Source: Mycobacterium kyogaense (GTDB lineage: Bacteria; Actinomycetota; Actinomycetes; Mycobacteriales; Mycobacteriaceae). From it: 64,000 nucleotides of DNA. A program made the translations under genes and the position numbers. The notes below the pieces were generated by a model. The model did no database searches. It saw only the letters and a list, made by a program, of their open reading frames with translations, and was not told where the DNA came from. This document shows, piece by piece, positions 61,707-64,000 of this stretch. The stretch's first letter is position 1. Each line of letters starts with the position of its first letter. The stretch covers positions 38,118 to 102,117 of the forward strand of contig NZ_QJUA01000017.1 in NCBI RefSeq assembly GCF_003254575.1, written 5' to 3'.

Positions 61707-62243
61707 GACTGTCAGCGCCGCACCGCTTTTCGCGTCATCGGTGATCCCAGGCCCCTCCTGGCCGAAGATCAGCAGGGCCGCCCGCGGCAGCGTGACCTCT
61801 TCGATGCGCACCGCACCGGGGACGTTGTCGACGGCCACCGGCGTCAACCCGTCCTGCGCGGCGGCGTCGAGCAGCGCGGCGGTGCTGTCGTGGTGGCGCA
61901 GACGCTGATAGCGATCGGTCACCATGGCGCCGCGCCGGTTCCAGCGCCGCCGGCCGACGATGTGCACGGTGTGCACGGCGAACGCGTTCGCCGTGCGGAC
62001 CACGGCACCGATGTTGGCGTCGTTGCCGAAGTTCTCGATCGCGATGTGCAGCGGATGCCTGCGGGCGTCGATGTCGGCGACGATCGCCTCCCGCGTCCAG
62101 TACCGGTACGCGTCGACGACGTTGCGGGTGTCGCCGTCGCGCAACAGGTTCGCGTCGTAACGGGGGTCGTCGGGCAGCGGACCCGGCCACGGACCGACGC
62201 CGGGCCCCTCGCCCCATTCGGTGGGGCCGGGCGGTTCGCTCAT
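61599..62243 (-). CDS. SpoU/TrmH-type RNA 2'-O-methyltransferase
   Basis: The 214-residue protein has the SPOUT knot motifs IAIENFGNDANIGAVVRTANAF (motif 1), LLIFGQEGPGI (motif 2) and VSIAQFGSTRSINAAVAAGIAMH (motif 3), which bind S-adenosylmethionine. It should methylate the 2'-O of a tRNA or rRNA nucleotide; the target is unknown. N-terminal ~60 residues are Pro/Gly-rich. ATG 62243 overlaps the stop codon of the upstream lipoprotein gene (TGATG). Counterpart of Rv0380c from memory. Confidence 0.92.
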   Translation of the reverse strand: MSEPPGPTEWGEGPGVGPWPGPLPDDPRYDANLLRDGDTRNVVDAYRYWTREAIVADIDARRHPLHIAIENFGNDANIGAVVRTANAFAVHTVHIVGRRRWNRRGAMVTDRYQRLRHHDSTAALLDAAAQDGLTPVAVDNVPGAVRIEEVTLPRAALLIFGQEGPGITDDAKSGAALTVSIAQFGSTRSINAAVAAGIAMHTWVRQHADLGRAW

Positions 62244-63130
62244 CAGCGCGTCCACAGCGCGGCGTGGGTGCCCACCACCGACACCGTCGCGTACAGCAGC
62301 GCCTGGTTGATCTCACCCTGGGTGCACAACGACGCCCGCACGTGCACCCCGTCGCGCGACGCCTCGGGCAGCACCAGCACCGACGCGCCGTAGACGTCGC
62401 AGGCGTGGCTGAGGCCCCGGCCCTGCACCGTCGGCGCGGCCACCACCATCAGCGGGCCGCCGCGGGCGGCGGCGTCGTCGCGGTATCGCGCGGCCAGGCC
62501 ACTGACGTCGAGCCCGATCAGCATGTAGCCCTTGCCGCTGAACGCCTCGGGATCGCCGAGGGCGGTCGGGTTCAGCGCGGCGCCGTCGGCGCGGAACGCG
62601 TCCAGGCTGGTGGTCGTCAGGTCCAGCCCGGTGTCGTTGGCGTTGATCTCCGGAAGCCCGACGGGGAACGCGACGGGGTAGGCGACCGTCGACCCGGCGA
62701 TGCGGTCGCGTGGCGAGTAGGCGTACACCCCGCGCACCTGGCTCTGGTCGCGGAACGGCCCGATGCACACGGTGCCCGACATCCGATCCTGGTCCTGCGG
62801 CGAGACCGGTTGCAGCGCAAGGGTTGTCACGTCGTCACAGCCGCCGATCACGTTGGCCTCGACGGGATGGTCGAGCGCCCCGTACAGGCCGAAGCGGATG
62901 TCTTTCGGCGCGGTGTGGGGTGCGCCCTGCTGCGCCGGCGCGGCATCGATGTCGACGAGCACGTAGTCGGCGTCGAAACGCAGGTCGGTCACCGAGATGT
63001 TCCAGCCGAGGACGGCCAGCGATTCGCCTATCGTCGCGGTCAGCGCCGAATACACGTCAGGACGGTCGTCGTCACTCGAGCAGGAGGTGGCGGTCAGCAC
63101 CAGGACCACCAGGAGCGCGATCAGTCGCAC
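62243..63130 (-). CDS. Probable lipoprotein of unknown function
   Basis: The 295-residue protein starts MRLIALLVVLVLTATSCSSDDD, a signal peptide with a lipobox-like TATSC before Cys17. The mature part has VYSALTATIGESLAVLGWNISVTDLRF, CDDVTTL, VCIGPFRDQSQVRGVYAYSPRD and ENSLCTQGE-like segments with four more Cys. No family recognised. It is a conserved secreted protein in mycobacteria near the TrmH gene. One base of overlap with trmH-like gene; six bases separate it from the SDR gene stop. Confidence 0.86.
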   Translation of the reverse strand: MRLIALLVVLVLTATSCSSDDDRPDVYSALTATIGESLAVLGWNISVTDLRFDADYVLVDIDAAPAQQGAPHTAPKDIRFGLYGALDHPVEANVIGGCDDVTTLALQPVSPQDQDRMSGTVCIGPFRDQSQVRGVYAYSPRDRIAGSTVAYPVAFPVGLPEINANDTGLDLTTTSLDAFRADGAALNPTALGDPEAFSGKGYMLIGLDVSGLAARYRDDAAARGGPLMVVAAPTVQGRGLSHACDVYGASVLVLPEASRDGVHVRASLCTQGEINQALLYATVSVVGTHAALWTR

Positions 63131-63136
63131 GGCGTC

Positions 63137-63913
63137 TCAGGTCCGGCCACGGCCCTTGCCCACGGTTCGGGTCAGCGCACGCACCAGGGTGCGCGGCACC
63201 ATGCGTCCGCCGGTGGTCAGCGCCTTGTACTGCAGGCCGGGGATGATCACGACCTTCCCCTTGGCCATGTCGGACATCGTCTCGGCGACCACGTCGTCGA
63301 CCTCGAGCCACAGGAACGAGGACGTGCCGGCCATGTCGATGCCGGCGCGGGCATGGAACTCGGTGCGCACGAACCCCGGGCAGAGTGCGTGCACACCGAC
63401 ACCCGTGCCGCCCAGCCCGTTGGCCAGCCCCTCGGAGAACGACACCACCCACGCCTTGGACGCCGAGTACGTCGAGCCGCGGCCGGGCAGCAGCCCCGCG
63501 ACGCTGGCGACGTTCAGCACGGTGCCCGTACCGGCTGCGACCATCGACGGCAACGCCGCGTGCGTGAGGGCCATGACCGCGGTGACGTTGACGTCGAGCT
63601 GCGCCTGCAGCTGTTCATAGGGCGCGGACCAGAACTCCCCGGCGGTGCCGAATCCGGCGTTGTTGACCAGGACGCGCACCCCGGCGCGCAGCCGCTCGGC
63701 GACCGCGTCCCGGTCGGCGGCCGACGACAGGTCGGCGGTGATGGTCTCGACCGCGGTGCCGTGGCGCTGCTGCAGATCGGCGGCCAACCGGTCCAGTCGG
63801 GCGGTGTCGCGGGCCACCAGCACCAGGTCGTAGCCGTCGGCGGCGTAGCGATGCGCAAAACCCTCGCCGATTCCGGAGGTCGGCCCGGTGATCAGGGCGA
63901 CAGGGCGGGACAT
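63137..63913 (-). CDS. Short-chain dehydrogenase/reductase
   Basis: The 258-residue SDR has ALITGPTSGIGEGFA with the TGxxxGIG motif, VLVNNAGFGTAG (NNAG), LNVASVAGLLP (catalytic Ser) and YSASKAWVVSFSEGL (YxxxK). The Arg in LVARDTARL favours NADP. A C-terminal extension (KALTTGGRMVPRTLVRAL) is of the DltE-like group. Substrate unknown. ATG 63913. Confidence 0.92.
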   Translation of the reverse strand: MSRPVALITGPTSGIGEGFAHRYAADGYDLVLVARDTARLDRLAADLQQRHGTAVETITADLSSAADRDAVAERLRAGVRVLVNNAGFGTAGEFWSAPYEQLQAQLDVNVTAVMALTHAALPSMVAAGTGTVLNVASVAGLLPGRGSTYSASKAWVVSFSEGLANGLGGTGVGVHALCPGFVRTEFHARAGIDMAGTSSFLWLEVDDVVAETMSDMAKGKVVIIPGLQYKALTTGGRMVPRTLVRALTRTVGKGRGRT

Positions 63914-63926
63914 GCCCAGAGGATAG

Positions 63927-64000
63927 CTACCGCTGATAGTTCGGCGACTGCCGGCCGTTGCGCTGGCCGGGCGGCACCGGGGGCACCGGACGGCGCGGCG
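63927..64000 (-). CDS. C-terminal end of a proline-rich protein (cut by window edge)
   Basis: Read on the minus strand, an open frame enters from the right edge and ends at TAG (63927-63929), coding for RRPVPPVPPGQRNGRQSPNYQR. Nothing more of the gene is visible. The Pro/Gly/Gln/Arg-rich tail is typical of the disordered C-termini of mycobacterial membrane or cell-wall proteins. This is only a fragment and may be a chance frame. Confidence 0.4.
   Translation of the reverse strand, partial: PRRPVPPVPPGQRNGRQSPNYQR

Overview
The window is about 68% GC-like actinobacterial chromosome with tightly packed genes, frequent GTG starts, ATGA/GTGA stop-start overlaps and several promoters whose -10 box sits 6-8 bases before the start codon (leaderless style). 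The genes fgd1 (F420-dependent glucose-6-phosphate dehydrogenase), pknG with glnH and a GlnX-like sensor, an EthA-like monooxygenase, a DUF222/HNH 13E12-type protein, DUF3151 and a GH76 mannanase together point to a mycobacterium. The extra efflux, P450 and exopolysaccharide genes suggest an environmental, fast-grower (Mycolicibacterium) type. Species cannot be fixed from this alone. No rRNA, tRNA, CRISPR array or complete insertion sequence was seen.

Left block (1-13758): a left-truncated ethA-like gene; an SGNH hydrolase coupled to thiG-thiS-thiO behind a TPP riboswitch, with thiE divergent; mutT3; the amino-acid sensing set glnX-glnH-pknG; a STAS protein; and pta-ackA. Gene content follows the M. 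tuberculosis Rv0417-Rv0408 neighbourhood in reverse.

Exopolysaccharide block (13975-20423): four genes whose stop and start codons overlap encode a polytopic membrane protein, a processive GT2 synthase with the D/TED/QxxRW motifs, a BcsB-like exported anchor protein and a GT-C-like membrane protein. They sit between pta and fgd1, which are next to each other in M. tuberculosis. This is the best candidate for an undescribed system here. fgd1 follows, coupled to an exonuclease/endonuclease/phosphatase-fold protein, with a metallo-beta-lactamase-fold gene divergent from it.

Middle block (23104-40420): stress and detoxification modules, each with its own regulator and visible operator (ArsR with an SRPBCC-GNAT fusion and a DUF899 protein; MerR with an SDR; TetR with an alpha/beta hydrolase; MarR with an MMPL pump), a 13E12-type HNH protein, a five-gene operon (purT, membrane protein, rhodanese, metZ, small acidic protein), a P450-ferredoxin pair and a membrane diguanylate cyclase.

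Right block (40441-64000): thioesterase-purA, an M50 protease, a CDF metal exporter with a perfect inverted repeat over its promoter, a FUSC-type protein, DUF3151, a membrane protein, fba, an alcohol dehydrogenase and DedA. Next come an extra methionine aminopeptidase facing an XRE regulator, two TetR-MFS drug-efflux modules, a lower-GC accessory patch with two DUF2510 proteins and two small secreted proteins (53541-56544), a NhaA-DsbA fusion coupled to a GH76 enzyme, and finally a TrmH-type methyltransferase, a lipoprotein, an SDR and the end of a proline-rich protein.
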